A DNA stretch of 54,055 bases from Mytilinidion resinicola (GCF_010093595.1 NW_022985467.1:378027-432081), one strand, 5' to 3'; counted from the first letter of the stretch, positions 1 to 10,020 are shown. Notes: generated from the letters alone by a model not told the origin. Program-made: numbers and translations.

Positions 1-432
1 AACCGACGAGCGCTGGAGGGGAGGGAGAAGGCGCTGGGGAAAGAGCATCCCAACACGCTAACGAGCGTAAGCAACCTAGCGTTGGTGCTGCAATACCAGG
101 GGAAGTACGAGCAGGCTGAAGACATGAACCGACGAGCGCTGGAGGGGAGCGAGAAGGCGCTGGGGAAAGAGCATCCCGACACGCTGACGAGCGTCTACTG
201 CCTGGCGTACTTGCTACACCAGCGGCAGCAGTATAAAGATGCATCACCACTCTACCAGAGAGCCTGCGCTGGCTATCAAGAGAAGCTTGGACCAGATCAT
301 CCAACTACTCAAGCATGTATGGATCATTACTCTTCGCTTCAACGGCTATGGAAGTTAGAGGCTTTAGGAAGCAAGAGTAACGTATCCATAGATGTAAGAG
401 GTGATAGTATACACTCGCTATCCACATCTTAA
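1..432 (+). CDS. Tetratricopeptide (kinesin-light-chain-type) repeat protein, C-terminal end
   Basis: The frame is open from base 1, so the gene starts outside the window; it ends at TAA 430-432. It encodes KLC-type TPR units with the recurring core EKALGKEHPDTLTSV. The units at 1-69 and 127-195 are almost identical in DNA, a 126-bp (42-residue) period. A diverged last unit (QRACAGYQEKLGPDHPTT) and a short polar tail follow. In fungi such near-identical TPR arrays commonly form the sensor end of NB-ARC/NACHT STAND proteins, often with a patatin, HET or nucleoside-phosphorylase-like N-terminus. Those domains would lie to the left and are not seen, so the STAND assignment is inference. No RIP-type stop is present in this piece. 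Confidence 0.8.
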   Translation, partial: NRRALEGREKALGKEHPNTLTSVSNLALVLQYQGKYEQAEDMNRRALEGSEKALGKEHPDTLTSVYCLAYLLHQRQQYKDASPLYQRACAGYQEKLGPDHPTTQACMDHYSSLQRLWKLEALGSKSNVSIDVRGDSIHSLSTS

Positions 433-877
433 AACATAGTGCAATCTACTGCTCTAAAGCCTACAAGAATTTCAAAGCGACAAAGAATATTTTAAAAGCT
501 GGGTTGGAAGTAAAGGGACTGCGTCAAGATCGAAGGGGCGATGGCTAATACCTAGACTGCTTGCTGCGACAGTAGGAGTCCTACGCAGTTAGTAGCGGAG
601 ATACGTTTAGCCGGGGTCCGCAGTTCATTTCTCAGCGCAATTCGGGTGCGCAGCTTCGCTCAACGTGCTCTGCAGTTTGCGTGAGCTAGCATGGAGGGCG
701 GCCGGCCCGTTCCGACCACGCCCTTGTAAATTGGCGAATTTAGAGGGTTAAGTGGGTTGACCAGAGGCATGACTAAGGTTGAGTTGAATCGCAAGGCTGC
801 GGGGCTAAGGTGGGCCAGCTTGCCAAGACTCCGCACAGCCACAGGCTTAGGCTTGCTTGACTAACATAATAAATTAC
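433..877. other. Intergenic spacer, no gene recognised
   Basis: Mixed-composition DNA between the TPR gene and the first DIRS-like copy. Short open frames on both strands show no recognisable motif. The left boundary of the retrotransposon falls at 878. Confidence 0.5.
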
Positions 878-915
878 ATCTATTTCCACGCTCTCACTCA
901 GCAGAGGGGGCCGCC

Positions 916-948
916 CGGCTAGTTTGGCTATCCTAGCCAAGCTAGCCG
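916..948. repeat. Hairpin palindrome near the 3' end of DIRS-like copy 1
   Basis: Inverted arms CGGCTAG/CTAGCCG enclose TTGGCTA/TAGCCAA around a 3-nt loop, a 33-nt near-perfect stem. It lies 38 bp inside the left end of the unit, just beyond the recombinase. A hairpin at the end of a YR retrotransposon could serve in replication or recombination; that role is inferred. Confidence 0.7.
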
Positions 949-1183
949 GCCGTGCACAGTGCACCGGCTGCATGCAGATGTTGAACTGTGTGTGGATTGG
1001 GCAACAGAAGCCTCCGTAGGCCGTGCCAGCCAGCTGTAGAGCAAGCTCATGGTGTTGAGGGCGCATCGGCGAGGCCGCCAAGGCCTCGCACGAGCCGCAG
1101 CCGCTCAATGCAAACCGTGAGGTTGCTCAGCTGTACGCACGCACCGAAGGAGACCTCCCAAACAAGTGCCCAAACCCGTGGAG

Positions 1184-2180
1184 CTAAAAAGGGGTGGTAT
1201 AAGGAAGGGGGGTTCCGGTAAGGAACTGGTGGTTGAGCCGGAGTAGGATAGTTGGGTTGGTTGTAAAGTAGAGCCTGAAGGCGTCTGACGTCCAGCGGCC
1301 AAGCGTCTGCACCTGGCTATTAAGGGCGCCTCCGTTGTGAGCATGCTAGGCCGCTCCTTTGCAGAAACTATAGCCTAAGTAGCCCTCTAGGTTAACGCCA
1401 AGCTGCGTAAGCTGCAATAAGAGTCGGCGCAGGAATATTGTGCGGTTGAAGGGCGACCTCTAGAAGCGGAATAGCGGTGCTAAGGGTGGCTAGCTATCAA
1501 CACTAAGGAGCCTCTTGAGCGCTCGTACCGGGCAGGCGTTGTCGCTTATGCGTGATAGAAGAATCTGCACGCCCTTGTGGGCTATATTAGTTTTACTGCG
1601 GCTAAGGCGGAGCATAGCGTAGTCGGCCGCTATACAGACGTTGCTGCGGGTAAGCCTGGTATTAATAAAGGTCCTCTTATTAATAAGATCTTTCTTTTTA
1701 TAGGTAAACTCGCTAAGCCTAAGGAAGCCGGCAAAAGCTACCCGGCACGCGGCTAAGAAGTTAAGGTTGTCAGCGGCTAGCTGCTCTAGTGCGTCTATGC
1801 ATCTAGATAGCCCTGTAATTATAGCCTTCGAGATTAGGTGGCGGGCGCGCGATGCTGGCTGCGGGAATAGCCTTCTCCCGCCGTCTACTAGGCGCTTAAC
1901 GTGCTTATTTTTAAATACCTCCAACGGTAGCCTGCGGTTAATATGCACGGAGCGCAGCGCAGAAAGGCCTATTATTATAGAGCTAGGCCGGAGTTGTTTA
2001 TATATAGACAACCCGAATAGGCGTGCAGTAACCCACCTCGCCAGCAAGTCCGCTAAGGCCGGCCAGGCTTGCATCTTATTAAGGGCACAGATCTGCTTAT
2101 AGCTATTCTGCAGGGACTTATAGAACTGCCTTATGCCTGCTGCTAGGCCGTTCTATAGCAGCTTAAGGTGCGCGTTGTTA
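1184..2180 (-). pseudogene. Tyrosine recombinase of DIRS-like copy 1
   Basis: One reading frame encodes a phage-integrase-type recombinase of about 330 residues, broken by a few TAG stops that look like former CAG or TGG. The N-terminal part has the family pattern around NGLAAGIRQFYKS and IGLSALRSVHINR. The core shows GFLRLSEFTYKK, INTRLTRSNV and RLSRSKTNIAHKGVQI. The C-terminal catalytic part reads YSFCKGAA-stop-HAHNGGAL, then LGRWTSDAFRLYFTT, which carries the likely nucleophilic Tyr. The usual H-x-x-R pair before KGAA appears as Y and C, both C-to-T changes. Its role would be site-specific integration of a circular DNA intermediate. A Crypton recombinase is related, but the linked RT and RNase H point to DIRS. 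Confidence 0.8.
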
Positions 2181-3990
2181 AAATAGGGTGTCTGCTTGCG
2201 GAACCTGCGCGGCGGCTTAAGGCCGGTAAGTTCTTCTACTGCGGGCAGATGTTAGCAACGCGTTTAATATCTAGGCGGGAGAGGGCGTCTGCTAGTGCGT
2301 TGTTTTCGGAGGAGAGCTATGTCGGTAGCAGGTTAATATCGCGGGCGGCGGTAAGTAGCAGCAGCTGTTTAAGCGGTGCGTCCGCGGCGCCTTTAATATA
2401 GCCCTTCTGTAGGCCCTAAAGCGCGGTAGTGCTATTAGTATATAGCACGGCTGTATAGCTATACTACTAGTAGAAGAAAAGCTAAAAAGCTTTAAAAATT
2501 GCCTGCACCTCTTTAATATTAATATAGTTATCGGCGGCTGCGCCTTTAATAGCTATTATTGCGGCTTAGGTTTCTAATAGGGCTTTGGTATAGGCTCGCC
2601 ACCCGGTTTAAACTATAGAGGATTTAAAGTAGAATAGGCTAAGGCTAATATTAGATATATTAGTAATAATATATACTATTAGCCTAGCGGTGTTATTTAG
2701 GAATTAGACTCTATTAAAGTTTAGAAGTAGGTCTTTCTACTATAGCAGGTCTGCTATAAGTTCTGCTAGAATACGGCAATATATAAACTGCTTATAATAG
2801 GGTAGGAAAGCTTAAATAAAATTAAATAGAGGGCGTAGCTGCAACCTGCTAAGTATTATAACTTAAGTATAGAAGTTAAAAAAGCCCGCTAATAACTAGG
2901 CTTACTAGAGCAATATACTCTAGGCTTATAGTGCGGCTATAACTTTACTATATATATAGTCTATCTTACTCTAAGGCAGCCTGGCCTCTATAGCAACGCT
3001 ATTAATTTCTATACCTAGAATATTAAGGCAGGTGCCGTGTTTATCCTTCTTATTATTTAGTAGAACGCCTAGCCGGTTTATAGTAGCTGTATAAATAGTA
3101 CTAAACTACTATAAGCGCGCTAGGTGCTCTATAGCAAAGGCTGCTATAATAATAATAAAGTTATTAAGGTAGTAGTATACTAACTACTTATTAAGGCTGG
3201 CGTTAAAAATCTAGTGCAGTTCTTCTATAAATAGATTAAATAGAAAGGGCGCTGTAGAGAGGCTAAAAAGGAGGCAGCGCTCTATATATATAGAGCCTAG
3301 CTACTTAAAGCCTAGCAGGTGCTAATTATAAGGGGCTACTAGTACCTTATAGAAGGTATTTTTAATATTTTATTTTACTAGTAGGCAGCCCGCCCTAGCT
3401 TTAATAATATAGTTGTAGATTTTATTAAGCTTAAGGTATATAAAAAAGGCCTAGTAGCGCAGGATCTAGTTATTAACGCTTTTTCCGCAAGGATATAAGA
3501 AGTTATAAATACGTTTCCAGCCGCTATTATACTTTAGTATAAGGCCTAGAGGTAAAATAAAAGTTATTTATAGTAATACTATTCGGACTCTATATAGGGC
3601 TAAATTAACTTCTAGCTTTATAGTAATAATATTAGGCTTCTTAATAGGGTGGTTCGGGCTGCTCTTAAGTGCTGGCGGGCCTATATAGCCTACCTATACG
3701 CCGAATATAATAATATCCGGAAGTAGAAAGCCTAGCTTGCCTGGGTAGGCTATAAGTAGTAATACCTACTTAGCTACTATAAGTAGTAATAGTAAGTTAA
3801 CTATTAGAGGCCTATTTATATTAATAATATTAAATAGCGTAAGTATATTTAGCCGCTTTAGTAGCAGGCTTATTAGCCTTAGTAGTAGTATATCCGCTGT
3901 TAGTAAGGGTGTTATTTATAAGGCCTGCTCCGCGTTTTATTTCTTTTTTATATATTTTATAGTACGGTGGTTTTTACTATACTTAGTATA
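2160..3990 (-). pseudogene. Reverse transcriptase-RNase H of DIRS-like copy 1
   Basis: RIP-degraded but readable in one frame. The RT region contains TAPFLFNLFIEELHWIF, then YYYLNNFIIII, where the catalytic YLDD has become YLNN (codons at 3160-3165, two G-to-A changes). RNase H follows at about 2200-2460: VLYTNSTTAL, YIKGAADAPLKQLLLLTAA and ENNALADALSRLDIKR, the family pattern T-D-N/S...ADALSR with its first Asp changed to Asn. Many in-frame TAG codons are present. The frame is the same from RT through RNase H and differs from that of the recombinase downstream. The protein would make and process the cDNA of the element; this copy cannot be active. Confidence 0.8.
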
Positions 3991-4764
3991 GGTATAGTTA
4001 TAGTAGCAGCTGCGCTAGTTATATATACTGTCCTTAGTATAGTTAGCGCAATCTATACCTGCTTTATTAGGCTCTATAGCTTTATCTAACCGCCTTTTAT
4101 TAGGGGCCGCTGCGGCTTTAAATAGCAGGGCAGATAGGGTTATAAAGTTTATTATAAAGTACTAGTTAATATATATATATAGCTAGGCTATTTAATTGCT
4201 AGCTAAGAGCTTATTTAAATCTATTATACGTTAATACTAATAGATTGTAAACAGGAGGACGGCCTTCTGCTATAAATAGATATTAGTATAGTTAATAACC
4301 TGCTAGTAGAAGGCTACTATTTCTATAGTAATAATAAGGTGCCCTAGGTAGAGGCGGGCGATAATTTAGGTATATATAAGGAAGCAGTAGAACTATACTG
4401 CGGGCGTAAGGCTAAAGATTTTTATTTTATCTCTGCTTAGGGTATTAACTATTAGCTTATTATAAAGCAATAGCTAGTACTTCCGCGCCTGCTGCAGTAA
4501 TATTAGGTAGTTAAAGGGCTTAAATTAGTAGTTAAAGATATAGAGTAGGTAGGCCTGTTAGATACCTGGAAATCTATTAATAATAGATAAAACAGTAAGC
4601 GGAACCTTACCTATATCTTTGCTAGGCTCCGGCCCTAGGTTAGAATACTTGCGGCAGAGGGCTAACTTAGGCAACTCTTCGCCCAGGCGCTTAAAGTTAT
4701 TAGCAGCGGCCTCTGCAGACTTAACTTATACTATATAATAGCAATTATATAGCTTAGCGGGTAT
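3950..4764 (-). pseudogene. Gag-like region of DIRS-like copy 1 (RIP-degraded)
   Basis: Corresponds, 4,251 bp away, to the better preserved region at 8201-9015. It is heavily changed to A/T with stops. A Cys/His-rich segment near 3965-4080 resembles the nucleic-acid-binding cluster at the C-terminus of fungal YR-element Gag proteins. The assignment rests mainly on position upstream of RT and comparison with copy 2. Confidence 0.5.
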
Positions 4765-5166
4765 ACTACTAAGTATATACTAGGGCAGAAATCCGGGCCC
4801 TAATAAGGTTAGGGTCTAGGCACCCTTTAATAGTATAAATGCACCGCTTTAGGTTATAATAGCGACGGGTAAGAGAGCGTTAAGTTGCTATATAAGAGGG
4901 GGCCCGATAGTAATTATAGGTTATATAAGGCGTGCAGCTAATATAGGTTAGTAGATAGGATAAATAGAATAAAGGTAGAAATAAGGCTCTACTACTGCGT
5001 GAAATATTATAGTAATAGAGGCTTAAACAACTCTATATAAAGACTAATATAGAGTTAAGGCCTGCGGATAATATAGAGTTTTCGTTCTTCTATTACAGTT
5101 ACGTGTCCGCGTAAAATAGACTATATCTATCTATTTCCACGCTCTTACTTAGTAAAGGGGGCCGCC

Positions 5167-5199
5167 CGGCTAGTTTAGCTATTCTAGCTAAGCTAGCCG
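5167..5199. repeat. Hairpin palindrome near the 3' end of DIRS-like copy 2
   Basis: Equivalent of 916-948. Both arms carry transitions, yet the outer arms CGGCTAG/CTAGCCG and the inner TTAGCTA/TAGCTAA still pair, because C-to-T in one arm is matched by G-to-A in the other. Confidence 0.7.
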
Positions 5200-5434
5200 G
5201 CCGTATATAGTGCACCGGCTATATATAAATATTAAACTATATATAAATTAGGTAATAAAAGCCTCTATAGGCTGTGCTAGCTAGCTATAAAGTAAGCTTA
5301 TAATATTAAAAGCGTATTAGTAAGGCCGCTAAGGCTTTATATAAGCCGCAGCCGCTTAATATAAACTATAAAATTGCTTAGCTATATACACGCACTAAAA
5401 AAGACCTTTTAAATAAGTGCCTAAACCTATAGAG

Positions 5435-6431
5435 CTAAAAAGGGGTAGTATAAAAAAAAGGGGTTCCGGTAAAGAACTAGTAGTTAAGCCGGAGTAGAAT
5501 AGTTAGGTTAGTTGTAAAATAGAGCCTAAAGGCGTTTAATATCCAGTAGCTAAGCGTCTATACCTAGCTATTAAGGGCGCCTCTATTATAAGTATACTAG
5601 GCCGCTTTTTTATAGAAACTATAGCCTAAATAGCCCTTTAGGTTAACGCTAAGCTATATAAGCTATAATAAAAGTTAGTATAGGAATATTATACAGTTAA
5701 AGAGCGACTTCTAGAAGTAGAATAGCAGTGCTAAGGGTAGCTAGCTATTAATACTAAGAAGCCTCTTAAGCGCTTATACCGGGCAGGCGTTATTGCTTAT
5801 ATATAATAAAAGAATCTGCACGCCCTTATAGGCTATATTAGTTTTACTGCGGCTAAGGTAGAGTATAGTATAGTCGGCCGCTATATAGATATTACTGCGG
5901 GTAAGCCTAGTATTAATAAAAGTCCTTTTATTAATAAAATCTTTCTTTTTATAGGTAAACTTACTAAGCCTAAAAAAGCCGGCAAAAGCTACCCGGCACG
6001 CGGCTAAAAAGTTAAGGTTATTAGCAGCTAGCTGCTCTAGTGCGTTTATATATCTAAATAGCCCTGTAATTATAGCCTTTAAAATTAGGTAGCGGGTGCG
6101 CAATACTAGCTGCAGGAATAGCCTTCTCCTGCTATTTACTAGGCGCTTAATATACTTATTCTTAAATACCTCTAATAGTAGCCTGCAGTTAATATATATA
6201 GAGCGCAGCGCAGAAAGGCCTATTATTATAGAGCTGGGCCGGAGTTGTTTATATATAAACAACCTAAATAGGTATATAGTAACCTACCTTACTAGTAAGT
6301 TTACTAAGGCCGGCTAGGCTTATATTTTATTAAGGGTATAGATCTACTTATAGCTGTTTTACAGGGACTTATAGAACTACTTTATACCTACTACTAGGCC
6401 GTTCTATAGCAGCTTAAGGTGCGCGTTATTA
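5435..6431 (-). pseudogene. Tyrosine recombinase of DIRS-like copy 2
   Basis: Same protein as at 1184-2180, further degraded. A long stretch is still open (5774-6262) with RLSKFTYKKKDFINKR, INTRLTRSNIYIAA and YLSRSKTNIAYKGVQIL. Substitutions relative to copy 1 are almost all those expected from C-to-T or G-to-A, such as R to Y/C, H to Y, V to I and G to S/R. The catalytic C-terminus is interrupted by stops. No function is expected. Confidence 0.75.
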
Positions 6432-8241
6432 AAATAGGGTATCTACTTACGAAACCCGCGCAGCAGCTTAAGGCCGGCAAGTTCTTCTACTGCAGGCAGA
6501 TATTAGCAACGCGTTTAATATCTAGGCGGGAAAGGGCGTCTGCTAGTGCGTTATTTTTAGAGGAGAGCTATATTAGTAGCAGGTTAATATCGCGGGCGGC
6601 GGTAAGTAGCAGCAGCTATTTAAGCAGTATATCCGCGGCGCCTTTAATATAGCCCTTCTATAGGCCCTAGAGCGCAGTAGTGCTGTTAGTATATAGTATA
6701 GCTATATAGCTATACTACTAGTAGAAGAAAAGCTAAAAAGCTTTAAAAATTACCTGCACCTCTTTAATATTAATATAGTTATTAGCGGCTGCGCCTTTAA
6801 TAGCTATTATTGCGGCTTAGGTTTCTAACAGGGCTTTAGTATAGGCTTGCTACCTGGTTTAAACTATAGAGGATTTAAAGTAGAATAGGCTAAGGCTAAT
6901 ATTAAATATATTAGTAATAATATATACTATTAGCCTAGCAGTATTATTTAGGAATTAGACTCTATTAAAGTTTAGAAGTAGGTTTTTCTACTATAGCAGG
7001 TCTGCTATAAGTTCTACTAAAATACAGCAATATATAGACTGCTTATAATAGGGTAGAAAAGCTTAGATAAAATTAAATAGAGGGCGTAGCTATAACCTGC
7101 TAAGTATTATAACTTAAGCGCAGAAGTTAAAAAAGCCTGCTAATAACTAGGCTTACTAAAGTAATATACTCTAGGCTTATAGTACGGCTATAACTTTACT
7201 ATATATATAGTTTATTTTACTCTAGGGCAGCCTGGCCTCTATAGTAATACTGTTAATTTCTATACCTAGAATATTAAGGCAGGTACTATATTTATTCTTC
7301 TTATTATTTAGCAGGACGCCTAGCCGGTTTATAGTAGCTGTATAGATAGTGCTAAACTACTATAAGCGCGCTAGGTGCTCTATAGCAGGGGCTGCTATAA
7401 TAATAATAAAGTTATTAAAGTAGTAGTATACTAACTACTTATTAAGGCTGGCGTTAAAAATCTAGTGCAGTTTTTCTATAAATAGATTAAATAGAAAGGG
7501 CGCTATAGAAAGGCTAAAGGGGAGGCAGCGCTCTATATATATAGAGCCTAGCTACTTAAAGCCTAGCAGGTGCTAATTATAAGGGGCTACTAGTACCTTA
7601 TAAAAAGTGTTCTTAATATTTTATTTTACTAGTAGGCAGCCCGCCCTAGCTTTAATAATGCAGTTATAGATTTTATTAAGCTTAAGGTATATAAAAAAGG
7701 CCTAGTAGCGCAGGATTTAGTTATTAACGCCCTTTTTATAAGAATATAAAAGGTTATAGATATATCTCTAGCTGCTGTTATACTTTAGTATAAGGCCTAG
7801 AGGTAAAATAAAAGTTATCTATAGTAATGCTATTCGGACTCTATATAGGGCTAAATTAACTTCTAGCTTTATAGTAATAATATCGGGCTCCTTAATAGAG
7901 TGGTTTAGGCTGCTTTTAAGTGCTAGCGGGCCTATATAGCCTACCTATGCGCCGAATATAATAATATCCGGAAGTAGAAAGCCTAGCTTGCCCGGGTAGG
8001 CTATAAGCAGTAACGCCTACTCGGCTACTATAAGCGGCGACAGCGAGTTAACTATTAGAGGCCTATTTATATTAATAATATTAAATAGTATAAGCGTGTT
8101 TAGCTACTTTAGTAGCAGGCTTATTAGCTTTAGTAGCGGTGCATCCGCTGTTAGTAAGGGCGTTATTTATAAGGCCTGCTCTGTATTTTTTTTTTTTTTC
8201 GTATACTTTATAGTGCGGTGGTTCTTACTATACTTAGTATA
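6411..8241 (-). pseudogene. Reverse transcriptase-RNase H of DIRS-like copy 2
   Basis: Copy of 2160-3990. The N-terminal RT part reads through LIAYPGKLGFLLPDI, LPLGLILKYN and a tract matching the family PLGLVPK...GGWR motif. The catalytic motif is YYFNNFIIII, again with both Asp changed to Asn, as in copy 1. RNase H remnants lie at about 6420-6720. Many TAG/TAA stops. Confidence 0.75.
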
Positions 8242-9015
8242 GGTATAGTTATAGTAGCAGCTGCGCCAGTTATATACGCTATCCTTAGTATAGTTAGCGC
8301 AATCTATACCTGCCTTATTAGGCTCTATAGCCCTATCTAACCGCCTTTTATCGGGGGCCGCTGCAGCTTTAGATAGCGGGGCAGATAGGGTTATAAAGTT
8401 TATTATAAAGTACTAGTCGACGTATATACGTGGCTAGGCTATCTAATTACTAGCCGAGAGCTTATTTAAATCTATTATACGTTAATACTAATAGATTATA
8501 AACAGGAGGACAGCCTCCTGCTATAAATAGATGTTAGCATAGTTAATAACCTGCTAGTAGAAGGCTACTATTTCTATAGCAATAATAAGGTGCCCTGGGT
8601 GGAGGCGGGCAATAATTTAGGTATATATAAGGAAGCAGTAGGACTATACTGCGGGCGTAAGGCTAAAGATCTTTATCTTATCTCTGCTTAGGGTATTAAC
8701 TATTAGCTTATTGCGGAGCAACAGCTAGTGCTTCCGCGCCTGCCGCAGCAATATTAGGTGGTCGAGGGGCTTAAATTAGTGGTTGAAGATGCGGAGTAGG
8801 TGGGCCTGTTGGATGCCTGGAAATCTATTAACAATAGATAAGACAGTAAGCGGAACCTCACCTATATCTTTGCTGGGCTCCGGCCCCAGATTGGAGCGCT
8901 TGCGGCGGAGGGCTAGCTCGGGCAACTCTTCGCCCAGGCGCTTAAGGTTGTTAGCAGCGGCCTCTGCAGACTTAACTTGTGCCATATAATAGCAATTGTG
9001 TAGCTTAGCGGGCAT
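8201..9015 (-). pseudogene. Gag-like protein of DIRS-like copy 2, N-terminal part well preserved
   Basis: The N-terminal 79 residues (9015 down to 8776) form an undamaged frame from ATG at 9013-9015: MPAKLHNCYYMAQ, then AEAAANNLKRLGEELPEL and NRFPGIQQAHLLRIFNH. It then runs into RIP-type stops. Near 8215-8335 a degraded Cys/His cluster (DCANYTKDSVYNWRSC, then KYSKNHRTIKY) matches a Cys-rich Gag C-terminus with several Cys changed to Tyr. The likely role is RNA binding and particle formation. There is no clear sequence homologue I can name, so the Gag call depends on position and the Cys/His cluster. Confidence 0.55.
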
Positions 9016-9379
9016 GCCACTAAGTATGTGCTGGGGCAGAAATCCGGGCCCCGATGAGGTCGGGGTCTGGGCACCCTCTGACGGTGTAGATGCACCGCTT
9101 TAGGTTATAATAGCGACGGGCGAGGGAGCGTTGAGTTGCTATATAGGGGGGGGCCCGATGGCAATCGTAGGTTGTACAAGGCGTGCAGCTGATGCAGGTT
9201 AGTAGATGGGATGAATAGAATAAAGGTAGAAACAAGGCTCTACTGCTGCGTGAGATATCGTGGCGATGGAGGCTCGAACAACTCTATACAAAGGCTGATG
9301 CGGAGTTGAGGCCTGCGGACGATGCGGAGTTTTCGTTCTCCTATCGCGGTCACGTGTCCGCGTAAAATAGACCATATCC

Positions 9380-9689
9380 ATATATATAAGCTCGGAAGAT
9401 TGCGGGTTTATAGGTACCAGCTACCCAGCCTATGTTGACTTAGGACTTAAACACTCACAAAACGTTACTTATAATAACTCCACGTTTTACGCCAGACCTA
9501 GTGCTATTGTACAAACGCCGGGTGCTTTTTATACACGCGATCCGCCAACTTAAACAGGGTGTATGAGTTAATAGAGACGCATAAACTGTTGTGCGATGAA
9601 AGATTCGGATATGGGCAAAAGAGTTTAATACCTCGTTGAAGTGATGTTGTTGTAGCAGTAATTGGAGAAAAGAACAGAACCCGTGAGCG
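9380..9689. other. Right flank of the DIRS-like pair, no gene recognised
   Basis: Unmutated flank beginning ATATATAAG. No convincing coding signal. Confidence 0.4.
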
Positions 9690-10020
9690 GCATAAGTCAG
9701 CAGCGCCGTATGCGAATTCCAGAAGTTCGCAAATGGTATATGCACGTGATGTTGCCTAAGTCAGCAGTGTTATTTGCGAACTCCAGGAGTTCGCAAATGC
9801 CACAGACACGTGATGTTGTCTAAGTTAGAAAATCCTAACATTGCATATAAAAATAGTTGTCCTCTAAGGCTGGGGTTTCTTGCTAGTTACACCCAGTATT
9901 AAAACTACGTGCTATTTGCGACTCCAGGAGTTCGCAAATGGCACAGACACGTGATGTGGCCTGAGTCAGCAGTGCCATTTGCGAACTCCAGGAGTTCGCA
10001 AATGTCACAGACACGTGACG
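9690..10020. repeat. Tandem ~64-bp repeats, each with a 27-bp palindrome
   Basis: Four units share CTAAGTCAGCAGTGCC, a palindrome and CACAGACACGTGATG. Palindromes: 9711-9731 (imperfect), 9772-9798, 9914-9939 (one base missing) and 9977-10003. The perfect form is ATTTGCGAACTCC, central A, then the reverse complement of the arm. Units two and three are separated by about 80 extra bases (9824-9905). Each palindrome is followed 8-12 bp later by CACGTGA. A diverged copy lies at 20229-20252. The family is unknown; a MITE-like unit or a cluster of protein-binding sites are both possible. Confidence 0.8.

Larger units (their letters stand above)
878..5128 (-). mobile_element. DIRS-like tyrosine-recombinase retrotransposon, copy 1 of a tandem pair
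   Basis: A 4,251-bp unit repeated head to tail at 5129-9379. Read on the minus strand the order is 5' end, Gag-like region with a Cys/His cluster, reverse transcriptase, RNase H, tyrosine recombinase. This gene order, a recombinase in place of a DDE integrase and the absence of LTRs define the DIRS/Ngaro order of retrotransposons. The RT-RNase H and recombinase regions lie in different, overlapping frames, as in DIRS elements. The left end (about 878-2460, recombinase side) is GC-rich and only lightly mutated. From about 2460 to 5128 it is AT-rich with many TAG/TAA stops from C-to-T and G-to-A changes. No methyltransferase-like domain was found. Confidence 0.85.
5129..9379 (-). mobile_element. 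DIRS-like tyrosine-recombinase retrotransposon, copy 2 of a tandem pair
   Basis: Second 4,251-bp unit, directly abutting copy 1 with no spacer. Landmarks at 878, 5129 and 9380 are equally spaced, so the two copies have the same net length. The junction reads end of unit (AGACTATATCT) followed at once by start of unit (ATCTATTTCCAC). Here the pattern of decay is reversed relative to copy 1: the left two thirds (5129 to about 8500) are RIP-degraded and the right end (about 8750-9379, Gag side) is GC-rich and nearly unmutated. Gene order and strand match copy 1. Confidence 0.85.

Noticed and set aside
660..1344. Several 60-110-codon ORFs on both strands
   Set aside because: They overlap each other, start at non-ATG codons in part, and cover the 3' end of the DIRS-like unit.
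1490..2074. Crypton DNA transposon
   Set aside because: The recombinase alone could suggest it, but RT with a YLDD-type motif and RNase H lie upstream on the same strand within the same 4,251-bp repeat.
9690..10020. CRISPR-like array
   Set aside because: Spacing is irregular, the conserved part is longer than a CRISPR repeat plus spacer pattern allows, and the genome is eukaryotic.
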